Positions 19,146 through 29,165 of a DNA stretch of 64,000 nt are shown here, one piece after another (within the stretch, counting starts at the first letter, position 1; each line of letters opens with the position of its first letter). The position numbers and the translations under genes were made by a program. Source of the stretch: CAYLLS01 sp964385015. Its GTDB lineage: Bacteria; Myxococcota; UBA727; JABDBI01. The DNA lies in assembly GCA_964385015.1 (NCBI GenBank), contig CAYLLS010000001.1:372001-436000 (forward strand), read 5' to 3'. The notes below the pieces were generated by a model, which saw nothing but the letters and a program-made list of their open reading frames with translations, was not told the origin of the DNA and ran no database searches.

Positions 19146-19577
19146 TTAAAAATTATATTCTAATATAAATTTTTCTATTAATATTGCAGCTGATGTGCTG
19201 TCTAATATGTATTTAATATGTTTCCTAGATAAGTTATTTTTTATAAGTCTCTTAGCTTCGCTAGATGAGTGATGTTCGTTTATTAAAAATATACGTATTT
19301 TATATTTATAATGGTTAAATATTTTATTCAATTCATATTGAATATATAATGCATTCCTATTCACAAAATTATTTACTTTAATATTTTTTAAATATCCAAT
19401 AATAATATACTTTACTTTATAATAAATACATAAATCTACTAAAAATAATATATTTTTATATTTTTTTCTTAACACTATATAAGATAATAACTTAATATCA
19501 AAATGATATTGTCCACTAATAGCTAGACCTGTTTTGCGAATGCCTATATCTAAACTTAATATTCTCTTGCTAAACAT
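19146..19577 (-). CDS. yqgF: Putative pre-16S rRNA nuclease YqgF (RuvX)
   Basis: RNase H-fold nuclease that finishes the 5' end of 16S rRNA. The 143-residue protein opens with LSLDIGIRKTGLAISG, the family's catalytic Asp and Gly pattern, keeps an YIIIGYLKN strand (usually VVGLP) and ends with a conserved NEHHSSSEAKRLI (matching DER.T..A) and DSTSAAILIEKFI (matching D..AA..IL..Y), which carry the remaining acids. The middle is drifted and Tyr/Lys-rich. Its stop abuts icd tail to tail. Confidence 0.85.
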   Translation of the reverse strand: MFSKRILSLDIGIRKTGLAISGQYHFDIKLLSYIVLRKKYKNILFLVDLCIYYKVKYIIIGYLKNIKVNNFVNRNALYIQYELNKIFNHYKYKIRIFLINEHHSSSEAKRLIKNNLSRKHIKYILDSTSAAILIEKFILEYNF

Positions 19578-19704
19578 AATTTTAATATAATCATATTAAA
19601 TATATTCCTTATATATTATAATTTTAAAAATATATATAATTAACAATTATAAAAGATATTAAATATATTTAATATAAAATAAAATTTAATATCATAATAT
19701 ACTG

Positions 19705-19712
19705 CTCTTGAC
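19705..19712 (+). promoter_or_regulatory. CTCTTGAC element, possible heat-shock -35, upstream of dnaK
   Basis: The octamer CTCTTGAC lies 77 bases before dnaK and is found again, properly oriented, upstream of groES (50954-50961). CTTGA is the core of a sigma-32 -35 box. Thirteen bases downstream is TGTCTATC (19726-19733), a weak match to the CCCCAT -10. No CIRCE inverted repeat is seen. Confidence 0.45.
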
Positions 19713-19788
19713 TAATATATAGCAATGTCTATCTTTTAATTAAAAGTTATGTACAAATATTATTAATTATATTAATTGGAGAAACCAA

Positions 19789-21687
19789 ATGAGTAAAATA
19801 ATAGGAATAGATTTAGGCACTACTAATTCTGTAGTAGTAATCATGGAAAGTGGAGAACCTAAAGTAATACCAAATGAAGAAGGTGCAAGAACTACTCCTT
19901 CTGTAGTTGCATATACAAAAAAAAATGAAATTTTAATGGGGATGCCAGCTAGAAGACAAGCAGTAACAAACCCAGAAAATACAATTTTTTCTGCTAAACG
20001 ATTTATGGGACAACGTTATGATGAATGTCAAAAAGAACTACAACAACATCCATTTAAATCAATTAAACTAAACAATGGAGATGTAGGGTTTCTTATAGGT
20101 GAAAAAAAAATAACACCACCTGAAGTATCTGCTAAAATATTGCAAAAATTAAAAAAATCAGCAGAAACATATTTAGGTCAAACTGTCAATGAAGCAGTTA
20201 TTACAGTACCAGCATATTTTAATGATTCTCAAAGGCAAGCAACTAGAGATGCTGGAAAAATTGCAGGATTAAATGTAAAAAGAATTGTTAACGAACCAAC
20301 AGCTGCATCTTTAGCATATGGACTAGATAAAAAACACGATGAAAAAATTGTAGTTTTTGATTTAGGAGGAGGTACATTTGATGTATCTATTTTAGAAGTT
20401 GGAGAAAAAATTGTTGAAGTAATATCAACTAATGGAGATACACATTTGGGAGGAGATGATTTTGACAACATTTTAATAAAATATTTAATTAAAGAATTCA
20501 AAAAAACTTCTGGAATAGACATATCTACAGATAATATGGTTATTCAACGATTAAAAGAAGCTGCTGAAAAAGCAAAAATTGAATTATCAACCACAAAAGA
20601 AACAGAAATTAATTTGCCTTTTTTAACAGCAGATTCAACTGGTCCAAAACATATGAATTTAAATCTAACACGTGCTAAATTTGAGCAACTAATAGAATCA
20701 AAAGCTCAAACAACATTAATACCATGTAAAAAAGCATTACAAGATGCAAAATTAAAAATTCAAGATATCAACGAAATAGTATTAGTTGGAGGCTCAACAA
20801 GAATTCCTATGATACAAAACATTGTTAAAGATTTTTTTAACAAAGAACCAAATAGAACTGTTAATCCAGATGAAGTAGTAGCATTAGGGGCTGGCATTCA
20901 AGCAGGAGTATTATCTGGCGATGTAAAAGATATGTTATTACTAGATGTAACTCCATTAAGTTTAGGAATAGAAACATTAGGAGGCGTTAATACAGTATTA
21001 ATCCCTAGAAATACTACAGTTCCTACAAAAAAATCTGAAATATTTTCTACAGCAGCAGATAACCAAACATCTGTAGAAGTACACGTTTTACAAGGCGAAA
21101 GAAAAATGGCCTCTGCAAATCGTTCTTTAGGTAGATTCCATTTAGAAGGCATCCCTTCTGCACCAAGAGGCATCCCACAAATTGAAGTTACATTTGATAT
21201 TGATGCAAATAGTATAGTACATGTATCAGCAAAAGATAAAGCTACAAATAAAGAACAAAAAATTACTATAACAGCTAGCTCTGGATTATCTGAAAATGAA
21301 ATAAACAATATGGTCAAAGAAGCAGAAACACATGCAGAAGAAGATAATAAGAAAAAAGATCTTATTGAAGAAAGAAATAAATTAGATAATTTAATTTATA
21401 ACACAGAAAAAACTATCAAAGAAAATAAAAAGAAATTATCAAGTGATTTAGTTACATCTGTTGAAACAATTATATCAGAAGCTAAAGAACAAATTGATAC
21501 AAATAATATAAATAACTTTAAAAATATAAATGAAAAATTAACACAGGCAAGCTATAAATTATCAGAAGAATTATATAAACAAACAACAAATAAAGATAAT
21601 AACACTAATGCAAAAAAAACTAATCAAAAAGAAACACAAAAACCAAATAACATTGTAGATGCTGATTTTGAAGAAACTAAAAAATAA
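19789..21687 (+). CDS. dnaK: Chaperone protein DnaK (Hsp70)
   Basis: ATP-driven chaperone acting with DnaJ and GrpE. The nucleotide domain (1-380) is highly conserved: [13 protein letters not shown], the [15 protein letters not shown] segment, [52 protein letters not shown]. The linker [19 protein letters not shown] precedes the substrate domain (about 390-500), and the lid is rich in Lys/Asn, ending with a shortened acidic tail DADFEE. 632 residues is close to E. coli (638). GGAG lies nine bases before the ATG. dnaJ is not adjacent, and grpE is 34 kb away. The TTG codon at 20446-20448 encodes the invariant Leu of HLGGDDFD. Confidence 0.99.
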   Translation: MSKIIGIDLGTTNSVVVIMESGEPKVIPNEEGARTTPSVVAYTKKNEILMGMPARRQAVTNPENTIFSAKRFMGQRYDECQKELQQHPFKSIKLNNGDVGFLIGEKKITPPEVSAKILQKLKKSAETYLGQTVNEAVITVPAYFNDSQRQATRDAGKIAGLNVKRIVNEPTAASLAYGLDKKHDEKIVVFDLGGGTFDVSILEVGEKIVEVISTNGDTHLGGDDFDNILIKYLIKEFKKTSGIDISTDNMVIQRLKEAAEKAKIELSTTKETEINLPFLTADSTGPKHMNLNLTRAKFEQLIESKAQTTLIPCKKALQDAKLKIQDINEIVLVGGSTRIPMIQNIVKDFFNKEPNRTVNPDEVVALGAGIQAGVLSGDVKDMLLLDVTPLSLGIETLGGVNTVLIPRNTTVPTKKSEIFSTAADNQTSVEVHVLQGERKMASANRSLGRFHLEGIPSAPRGIPQIEVTFDIDANSIVHVSAKDKATNKEQKITITASSGLSENEINNMVKEAETHAEEDNKKKDLIEERNKLDNLIYNTEKTIKENKKKLSSDLVTSVETIISEAKEQIDTNNINNFKNINEKLTQASYKLSEELYKQTTNKDNNTNAKKTNQKETQKPNNIVDADFEETKK

Positions 21688-21693
21688 ATATTA

Positions 21694-22521
21694 ATGCTTT
21701 ATTTGTTTGATACAAATATCAAAAATATTACAAATCAAACACAAATATTATCTTTCCTAACAAAAGCAATAAAATTGAACAAATTATCAAAGACATTGAT
21801 TTTGTTAGGTGATAATGTTCAAGACACAATAACATTATCATATTTCTTATGTATAAATATTTTATGCAATCAGTATTATCATACATTACATAATTATTGC
21901 AAATGTTATAATTGTTATCACATCTTATCAAATACACATATTAATATCAAATCAATTAAAATACAATCACATTCAAAAACAAATCACAACAATAACACTA
22001 ATATATTATATAATTATTTAAATAATAATTACTATATAAATACAGTGAAAATTATTATAATTAAACAATCTTATTATTTAACACCATATATGATAGACTT
22101 AATTTTTAATATTAATAAGCATTTAAAAACAACACCATATATATTCATATATGCAAAACATCAATATTTACTACCTTATAAATTAACATCTATCTCTCAA
22201 AAAATATTTTTAATACCATCACATAAATATAATTATATACAATATTATAATATACATAAAATCATAAAAATTTTATATAAAAAATCAATATATAATATTT
22301 TATATATCATCCATCAATTAACATTATCAAAAAATAATATTAATATATTTTTAAATCATATTGCTAATATACTAATATTACATATAAAAAATAATTTTAT
22401 AAAAAAAAATAAAGGTTATAAAATACTTAAATCTATTTTAATTATAAAAAAACATATATATCATAAAATCAATCTACATCTATCTTTAGAAAATATAATG
22501 TTTAATTATCATAAATTATAA
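21694..22521 (+). CDS. holB: DNA polymerase III delta' subunit, highly drifted
   Basis: Clamp-loader stator subunit that works with DnaX and delta. Assignment rests on layout rather than close identity: an N-terminal LSFLTKAIKLNKLSKTLILLG like the Q..L......RL.HA.LF.G opening, a disabled P-loop (GDNVQDTI, as expected in delta'), a zinc-finger-like cluster Cys69, Cys71, Cys74 with Cys58 upstream, a strand TVKIIIIKQSYYLTPYMIDLI where delta' has I.DA..LT..A.N.L, a TTPYIFIYAKH segment matching the P...F.L.T motif, and ISQKIF at the SRC position. 275 residues is slightly short. It follows dnaK by 6 bases. The protein is nearly one-third Ile, Asn and Lys. Confidence 0.65.
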   Translation: MLYLFDTNIKNITNQTQILSFLTKAIKLNKLSKTLILLGDNVQDTITLSYFLCINILCNQYYHTLHNYCKCYNCYHILSNTHINIKSIKIQSHSKTNHNNNTNILYNYLNNNYYINTVKIIIIKQSYYLTPYMIDLIFNINKHLKTTPYIFIYAKHQYLLPYKLTSISQKIFLIPSHKYNYIQYYNIHKIIKILYKKSIYNILYIIHQLTLSKNNINIFLNHIANILILHIKNNFIKKNKGYKILKSILIIKKHIYHKINLHLSLENIMFNYHKL

Positions 22522-22658
22522 CATACACATAATACACATAACTGACTGAAACAAGAAACCAATGCAACAATGATAATAATAAAATAAATTATTATTGACA
22601 TTGTTAAACACTATATAAAAAATCATATTAAACTATATGAAATAATATTGGAGAAGTA

Positions 22659-24149
22659 ATGAACATATTAAATAAACTAACAATATTAATAATAACTATA
22701 ATAATTTTTAAGACACATATATATGCTTTTTCAAATACATATCATACTAATATACCTATATGGATAGAACTGCCTAAAAACGAACAAAATAAAAATAAAA
22801 TAAATTTACCTTCAATAGCTCCATTAGTATCAAAAGCAGAAAATGCAGTTCTTATAGTAACTACTGAAGCCATAATAAAAAACAAACAACATAATTTTTA
22901 TCCAGAATTTGAGCAAGAACCATTTCAAGAATTTTTTAAATTTTTTAATCCACCACAACAACATGAATTAGAACATAAAACTAAAGGACAAGGAAGCGGT
23001 TTCATAATTCATCCGAATGGCTTTGCATTAACTAATCATCATGTAGTAGAAGGTGCAACCAGCATAAAAATTAAAGTAGGAACTAATTTACAAGAATACG
23101 ATGCTGAAATTATAGGCTCAGATGCAAATACAGACGTTGCACTAATTAAAATAAAAAGTACAAAAAATAATTGGCCAGTCATCCCTCTAGGATCTTCTAG
23201 TAAACTAAAAGTTGGAGACTTTGCAGTAGCTATAGGGAATCCATTTGGGTTAGAATTATCAGTATCAATGGGGATAGTATCTGCTCGTGGAAGAAGAAAA
23301 ATTTCTCCATCAGGACGCAAAGGCCTATATGATTTTATACAAATAGATAATTCAATTAATTTTGGGAATTCAGGTGGACCATTATTAAATTTAAAAGGAG
23401 AAGCTGTAGGAATTAATACAGCTATTAGTACATTGGGTCATGGAATAGCATTTTCTATTCCAATAGATCAAGTAAAAAAAATGCTGCCACAATTAAAGCA
23501 ACATGGTAAAATAGATAGATCTTATTTAGGAGTTAAAATTTTAGATGTCATGCCTAGCTTGGCAAAAACTTTAGGAATGAAAATTCCCCATGGAGCACTA
23601 GTCAGAGAAGTCATTAAAAATAGTCCAGCAGAGAAATCAGGCATACAAGCTGGAGATGTTATTACACATTTTAATAACAAAATCATCAAAAATGCTTCTT
23701 CATTACAAGTTATGTCTGGATTATGTGGAGTCAATAAAACTATTCCAATCACTATATTTAGAAATAAACAGACTAAATCTATTAATATTAAATTAAGCAA
23801 TATGCCTACAGAAAACAACAAACATATAGACATCCATGACAACATTAATAATATAACGCATATTAAATCATTAGGATTATCAATCACTGCTTTTAATCCT
23901 AAAATACATAAACAATTAAAATTCAATAATTTAAATAATGGTATTTTAGTCACATTAGTTGATCATAATAGCATAGCTTATCTAGCAGGAATACAAAAAC
24001 ATGATATTATTATTAATATTAACAGAAAAAAAATCACATCAGTTAAAACCTTTATTAACATTGTAGAAAAAACACCGAAAAATGAAATATTGCAATTGCT
24101 ATTGCATAGAAAAGAAACTAATATTTTTATTGCTATACAAAAACAATAA
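22659..24149 (+). CDS. degP: Periplasmic serine protease/chaperone DegP/HtrA
   Basis: Envelope quality-control protease. Residues 1-24 form a signal peptide (hydrophobic ILIITIIIFKTHIYA). The trypsin-like domain has the triad His128 (TNHHVV), Asp159 (NTDVALIKI) and Ser238 (NFGNSGGPLLN). Two PDZ domains follow, about 280-370 (RSYLGVKILDVMPSLAK...SPAEKSGIQAGDVITHFN) and 400-490, the second weaker. A Phe/Glu-rich LA loop (EFEQEPFQEFFKFFNPP) is present. 496 residues and two PDZ domains suit DegP/MucD. A GGAG precedes the ATG at eight bases. Presence supports a two-membraned cell. Confidence 0.95.
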   Translation: MNILNKLTILIITIIIFKTHIYAFSNTYHTNIPIWIELPKNEQNKNKINLPSIAPLVSKAENAVLIVTTEAIIKNKQHNFYPEFEQEPFQEFFKFFNPPQQHELEHKTKGQGSGFIIHPNGFALTNHHVVEGATSIKIKVGTNLQEYDAEIIGSDANTDVALIKIKSTKNNWPVIPLGSSSKLKVGDFAVAIGNPFGLELSVSMGIVSARGRRKISPSGRKGLYDFIQIDNSINFGNSGGPLLNLKGEAVGINTAISTLGHGIAFSIPIDQVKKMLPQLKQHGKIDRSYLGVKILDVMPSLAKTLGMKIPHGALVREVIKNSPAEKSGIQAGDVITHFNNKIIKNASSLQVMSGLCGVNKTIPITIFRNKQTKSINIKLSNMPTENNKHIDIHDNINNITHIKSLGLSITAFNPKIHKQLKFNNLNNGILVTLVDHNSIAYLAGIQKHDIIININRKKITSVKTFINIVEKTPKNEILQLLLHRKETNIFIAIQKQ

Positions 24150-24153
24150 TATA

Positions 24154-25002
24154 TTAAATAACATTTAATTTATGTTTATTAATATTAACATTATTTGTTG
24201 ATACAGATAATTGCATAAGTTGATTATTAATATTCTTTATGCAATTAAAAAATAAAGTAGAAATGTCATTATTTACATCTAAAACATAAGGCATGCCATT
24301 ATCAGAATGTTTTGCAATATTTTTTAATATAGGTAAAGACATTAAATTTATCATATTTAATTTACTATATTGAGTATTATAAGGGAATATTTTATGTTGT
24401 TTATTACAATTATCACAAGTAAAAACATTCATATTTTCAATCATCCCTAAAACAGGAATATTCACTTTTTTAAACATAGACTGAGCACGCATCACATCAG
24501 CTAATACAACATCTTGCGGAGTCAAAATAATTATACTAGTACTATTAGAAATATTTTGAGCAATAGTCAATTGTATATCACCTGTTCCAGGAGGCAAATC
24601 AATAAATAAATAATCTAAATCTCCCCATAAAACTTGATGTATCATTTGCATAAATGCTGATGTTATCATAGGACCACGCCATGCAATGGCAGTTGACATA
24701 TCAGTTAAAAAACCTATACTCATTAATTTAATATTATACTTATTTACTGGAATCATAATAACATCATTATTTTTTTTTAATGCTTCAATTTTGATATTCT
24801 TACAATCTATTCCAAACATTATAGGTAAAGATGGGCCATAAATATCAGCATCTAATAATCCTACCTTAAATCCTAATTGAGAACACGCAATAGATAAATT
24901 GCTTGCTATAGTGCTTTTCCCTACGCCACCTTTACATGATGCAATCAAAACAATATGCTTTACATTAGATATACCATGAATATTCATTTTTTTTTCTATC
25001 AC
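24154..25002 (-). CDS. mrp: Iron-sulfur cluster carrier protein Mrp/ApbC
   Basis: P-loop ATPase that binds and delivers Fe-S clusters. Deviant Walker A CKGGVGKST is at about residues 23-31, followed by LDADIYGPSLPIMFG, switch-like GFLTDMSTAIAWRGPMI, and DYLFIDLPPGTGDIQL; the cluster-binding CDNC pair is near residue 195 (FTCDNCNK). 282 residues; the N-terminal DUF59/MIP18 domain of longer Mrp proteins is missing, as in many compact forms. Clients in this window would include aconitase. It converges with degP. Confidence 0.93.
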   Translation of the reverse strand: MIEKKMNIHGISNVKHIVLIASCKGGVGKSTIASNLSIACSQLGFKVGLLDADIYGPSLPIMFGIDCKNIKIEALKKNNDVIMIPVNKYNIKLMSIGFLTDMSTAIAWRGPMITSAFMQMIHQVLWGDLDYLFIDLPPGTGDIQLTIAQNISNSTSIIILTPQDVVLADVMRAQSMFKKVNIPVLGMIENMNVFTCDNCNKQHKIFPYNTQYSKLNMINLMSLPILKNIAKHSDNGMPYVLDVNNDISTLFFNCIKNINNQLMQLSVSTNNVNINKHKLNVI

Positions 25003-25038
25003 TCATTACTCCTATTAATAATATATTATATAATCATG

Positions 25039-26313
25039 TTATCTTTTATTATCTAATAAACACAATCCATGTATAATGTTTTTAACATCTAACTTAACTT
25101 GAATAAAATTATTATTAAACAACATTTTTAATATACCAATATTAAATTTAATTTCTTTTTTTCCAATAACTAAAATAGATTTAGCTTTCATTTTATTTGC
25201 TAATCTCATTTGTGATTTAACACTCTTTTTCTTTATTTCTAATGCAACATTAATATTTTTTTGTCTTAATAACATCGCCAATTTAAAAACAAAATTATAT
25301 CCAATATAATCAACATAAATCAAATAAACTTCTATAATTAATGCTTTAACTAATAAATTTTTACTTTTTAAAGCCAAATATATTCTTTCTATACCTGCAG
25401 AAAAACCAAATGCTGGTAATTGAATATTCCCTAAATATAAAGATAAATTATTATAACGACCACCTGCTGCTAATACATTGCACATAATGTCATCTGCTAT
25501 ATTATATGTAATCTCAAACACAGTATTAGTATAATAATCTAGTCCTCTAACTAATGAATAAGAAATTCGATAAGGAATATTTAACTGCCTTAATCCATGT
25601 GTAACTTCATTAAAATGTAATAAAGATTTTTTACGCAAAAAATGAATAATTTTAGGTGCATATCTTGATATAGACCTGCAAATATGATATTTACAATCTA
25701 ATATTCTTAATACACTATATTCAATGCGTCTTCTACAATTATTACATAAATCATATTTATACGTTAAAAAATAATTATATAATTCCTTAGTAAAAACATT
25801 TCTTTCTTGAATAGTACCAAGACTATTAATACATAAACATAAATTATTTAATCCTAAAGCAAATAAATACTGCATAAGCATAAAAATAGATTCTACATCA
25901 ATATAAGCCTCTGATGAACCCAAAACTTCAGCTCCAATTTGATAAAATTCTCTTAATCTACCCTTTTGTGGTCTTTCTCTTCTAAACATAGGACCAATAT
26001 AAAAATATTTCATACTATCTTGTTGTTTAACAATATTATGCTCTATAATAGATCTTACAACAGATGATGTACCTTCAGGTCGCAATGCTAAAACTTGTTT
26101 ATTCTTATCTTCCATTAAATACATCTCTTTTTCAATAATATCTGTAAATTCACCTACTCCTCTAATAAACATATTTGCATCTTCTAATATAGGAGTTTTA
26201 ATCTCTTGATATCCATAATTTAAAAAACAATTAATAGCTTTATTGCAAATATAACGCCAAGTTACCAACTCTTTTTCATATCTATCATGCATGCCTCTAA
26301 TAGTATAAAACAT
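25039..26313 (-). CDS. hisS: Histidine-tRNA ligase
   Basis: Class II aminoacyl-tRNA synthetase for histidine. I choose the ATG giving MFYTIRGMHDRYEKE, which matches the family N-terminus and has AGGAT about eight bases upstream, rather than the ATG 54 bases earlier. Motif 2 is FYIGPMFRRERPQKGRLREF, the histidine-A loop is LVRGLDYYT, and motif 3 is AFGFSAGIERI. The C-terminal anticodon domain (about residues 330-424) is shortened and drifted. Downstream of it lies mrp, same strand. Confidence 0.96.
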   Translation of the reverse strand: MFYTIRGMHDRYEKELVTWRYICNKAINCFLNYGYQEIKTPILEDANMFIRGVGEFTDIIEKEMYLMEDKNKQVLALRPEGTSSVVRSIIEHNIVKQQDSMKYFYIGPMFRRERPQKGRLREFYQIGAEVLGSSEAYIDVESIFMLMQYLFALGLNNLCLCINSLGTIQERNVFTKELYNYFLTYKYDLCNNCRRRIEYSVLRILDCKYHICRSISRYAPKIIHFLRKKSLLHFNEVTHGLRQLNIPYRISYSLVRGLDYYTNTVFEITYNIADDIMCNVLAAGGRYNNLSLYLGNIQLPAFGFSAGIERIYLALKSKNLLVKALIIEVYLIYVDYIGYNFVFKLAMLLRQKNINVALEIKKKSVKSQMRLANKMKAKSILVIGKKEIKFNIGILKMLFNNNFIQVKLDVKNIIHGLCLLDNKR

Positions 26314-26459
26314 ATAATATATCCTAAATTCTATAAAAATATGAAAAACATATATTAACATAAACAAATCATAAATTATAAATATAACATAACTAAAATT
26401 ATAATAATTTATAAAAAAATACTATAAATATATATTAAAATTAAAATATACCAAATCTA

Positions 26460-27365
26460 TTAAATAAGACTATCTATAATATGCTTCACAACATTTCTTT
26501 CTAATGGATTAAATGTATGCCACCAACACTCTTTCTTAAGCCACATTAATTGATATTTAGCATAATTCATATGTTTTACTAAAATTATAGATTTAGCTTC
26601 TTTAATACTAATATGATTATTAATAACTAATAATATCTCTCTATATCCGATAAGAGAAAATAATTTATTATTATATCTAAATTTATGTTTTAATTCAATA
26701 ACCTCTTCAACTAATCCATTATCAAACATATGATCAATCCGATTAATTAAATTCAATTTTAACCATGCTAAATTAGGATATAATAAAATCCAATTTGCAC
26801 GTAAATGCATATTTTTTACTATGCCATAACTATAATGTAAATTTACCATATATTTATACAAAACATACATAGAAAAATCCCTACTAATTCTATATGAATC
26901 ATTAGATAACGTACTATCTATATAATGAAATTTATATTTATTTAATATATTATATAAAAAATTAGACCCTTTTTTTAAAATAAATAAAGAGATGATTCGT
27001 TTAATAATTTTCTGCACAAAAGATATATAAACATAATTTGTACGTAAAAACTTACAATATAAAACAGATCCACCTACTAAAATAGGTAAATTATTATTTT
27101 TTATAATTGAAATAATATTCATATGACATATTTTTATAAATTCAACAATATTAAAATTTTCATTAAAATTAACAAAATTATAAGAATAATGTGTAATTTG
27201 TTTTAAATCTAATACATGAGGAGACGCACTTAATATACGTGCATTTTTATAAATTTGACAAGAATCTACACAAATAATCTCACCAGATAAATATTTTGCT
27301 AATTTCAAAGCTATTATACTCTTATTACTCCCAGTAGGACCTGATATAACAATTGGTAATATCAT
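26460..27365 (-). CDS. miaA: tRNA dimethylallyltransferase
   Basis: Adds a dimethylallyl group to A37 of tRNAs that read codons starting with U. I choose the ATG giving MILPIVISGPTGSNKS, since AGG precedes it; an ATG 21 bases upstream is possible. The P-loop reads GPTGSNKS (usual GPTASGKT), followed by EIICVDSCQIYKNARILSASP (DS.Q.Y....I.TA.P) and a late RNRQL-like region, here AKYQLMWLKKECWW, which keeps the R/K..W.. pattern. 301 residues. Its substrates in the window include tRNA-Leu(UAA), tRNA-Cys and tRNA-Ser. Confidence 0.9.
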   Translation of the reverse strand: MILPIVISGPTGSNKSIIALKLAKYLSGEIICVDSCQIYKNARILSASPHVLDLKQITHYSYNFVNFNENFNIVEFIKICHMNIISIIKNNNLPILVGGSVLYCKFLRTNYVYISFVQKIIKRIISLFILKKGSNFLYNILNKYKFHYIDSTLSNDSYRISRDFSMYVLYKYMVNLHYSYGIVKNMHLRANWILLYPNLAWLKLNLINRIDHMFDNGLVEEVIELKHKFRYNNKLFSLIGYREILLVINNHISIKEAKSIILVKHMNYAKYQLMWLKKECWWHTFNPLERNVVKHIIDSLI

Positions 27366-27494
27366 TATATATATACCTAACTTCATTATATATTATTAAA
27401 GACTAACACAACTAAAACAGAAAACTATAAAAATAATACATGCATATACAAATACTATTGTTCATAGTATACAGATCAATAATACGCATAAACA

Positions 27495-28889
27495 TTAATC
27501 AAAAAAATACCATTCACTTTTATTAGATAAATCCTTAATTTTAATATTATATTTCAATAATTCTTTCCTAATACTATCAGCTAATATCCAATTTTTATTA
27601 TATCTAGCAATGTCTCTATCTTTAATCAATTTTCTTAAATCACTAGATAATTTAGGTTTTACAAATAAATCTATATTAAATCCTAATACTATATTAAATT
27701 TTTTAATCAATGTAAATTTCTGTTTAGAACCAAGATTATTATCTTTAATCATTATCCATATAATAGATAAAATTTTTGGCGTATCTAAATCATCACATAA
27801 AGCTTTAATAAATAAATCTTTATAATGTTCTTCCCTATCTTTATTTATAATATCATCAGAATTATTATAACAACTGATAATTCTATTTCTTAAATGTTCA
27901 TAAGCATTTTTAGCGGCAATTAATGCTGACCAAGTAAAAAACAATACAGATCTATAATGAAAACTTAAACATAAATATCTATAATGTGAAGCTGTAAATC
28001 CTTTATCAATTAACATTTTCAATGTAATAAAAGTATAGTTAGATTTTGACATTTTGCTTTTATTACATATTAAAAATTCACTATGCATCCAATAATTTAC
28101 CCACTTATGTCCAAAATATGCTTCAGATTGTGCAATTTCATTTGTATGATGAATAGATATATGATCTACCCCTCCTATGTGAATATCAATTTTACTACCT
28201 AAATATTTTGATGCCATAACAGAACATTCAATATGCCATCCAGGAAATCCTTCTCCCCACGGAGATGACCACTTCATAATTTGTTTAGGGAACTTGCTTT
28301 TAGAAAACCACAATACAAAATCTATACTACTTTTTTTATACTTATCACGCATTACTCTTGACCGATTAAAACCATATTTTAAATTATTCTTAGATAATTT
28401 CGCATAATTATCACATTTAGAAACATCAAAATATACATTGCCATTAACTTCATAAGCAAAACCTTTATACATTAAATATAAAATATACTGTTGCATATCT
28501 TTAATGTTATCACTAGCCCTACATATAATATTTGGTTTTTTTATATTTAAACTTGTTAAATCTTTTAAAAAAGCTAACTCATAAAATTTAGCTATATCCC
28601 ATGGGTTTTTAGATAATTTATATGACATCATAGATATTTTATCATTTCCATAATCAGCATTAGATTCTAAATGTCCAACATCAGTTATATTCATAACATG
28701 TTGAACGTTCAAATTGAAATATTCTAACATTCTACGCAATGTATCCTGAAATATATAAGTACGTAAATTTCCAATATGTGCAAAATTATATACAGTAGGA
28801 CCACATACATACAATTTAACATTATTTTCATATAATGAAATAAATTGTTCTTTCTTTCTAGTTAATGTATTAAATAAATAAATCAACAT
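27495..28889 (-). CDS. cysS: Cysteine-tRNA ligase
   Basis: Class I synthetase for cysteine. N-terminal YVCGPTVYNFAHIGNLRT holds the zinc ligand Cys and the HIGN form of the HIGH motif; GWHIECSVMA and HHTNEIAQSEA supply the other zinc ligands (Cys, His, Glu); KMSKSNYTFIT is the KMSKS loop. 464 residues is full length, with the DALR-like C-terminal domain shortened but ending in the usual RD.AR...W..AD.IR..L pattern (here RDIARYNKNWILADSIRKEL). Its partner, tRNA-Cys, is at 40.66 kb. Confidence 0.97.
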   Translation of the reverse strand: MLIYLFNTLTRKKEQFISLYENNVKLYVCGPTVYNFAHIGNLRTYIFQDTLRRMLEYFNLNVQHVMNITDVGHLESNADYGNDKISMMSYKLSKNPWDIAKFYELAFLKDLTSLNIKKPNIICRASDNIKDMQQYILYLMYKGFAYEVNGNVYFDVSKCDNYAKLSKNNLKYGFNRSRVMRDKYKKSSIDFVLWFSKSKFPKQIMKWSSPWGEGFPGWHIECSVMASKYLGSKIDIHIGGVDHISIHHTNEIAQSEAYFGHKWVNYWMHSEFLICNKSKMSKSNYTFITLKMLIDKGFTASHYRYLCLSFHYRSVLFFTWSALIAAKNAYEHLRNRIISCYNNSDDIINKDREEHYKDLFIKALCDDLDTPKILSIIWIMIKDNNLGSKQKFTLIKKFNIVLGFNIDLFVKPKLSSDLRKLIKDRDIARYNKNWILADSIRKELLKYNIKIKDLSNKSEWYFFD

Positions 28890-29165
28890 ATCTTATAAAT
28901 TCATCAATATATAAATTAAAACCATATTTCAAATATTAAAACATTTAAAATATATAATCACAAAATATATTATAAAGCTATATAAAAAATATATTATTAT
29001 CAATCATATAAATATGAATAAAGTATTATATAATTTTATATGCTTAAATATAATTATAACATATATATAATATAAACATTTAAAATTAAATATATATACA
29101 TAAACAAACATCATTATATTCAAATTCCAACTATTTTTATTAAACATCAATCATAATTAATAAAC

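Noticed and set aside
19613..19788. CIRCE-type inverted repeat before dnaK
   Set aside because: No TTAGCACTC-N9-GAGTGCTAA-like repeat is present here or before groES.
20898..21317. Open frames opposite dnaK (also 20229-20522)
   Set aside because: Classic antisense frames in dnaK; no evidence of coding.
22573..22600. AT hairpin and TTGACA before degP as promoter/terminator
   Set aside because: TTGACA at 22595 has no -10 box at 16-18 bases, and the hairpin is all A/T; too weak to annotate.
28890..29165. 276-base spacer between cysS and pepP as a possible origin or small RNA
   Set aside because: Only simple A/T runs such as repeated TATATAA; no DnaA boxes, no stable hairpin, no open frame.
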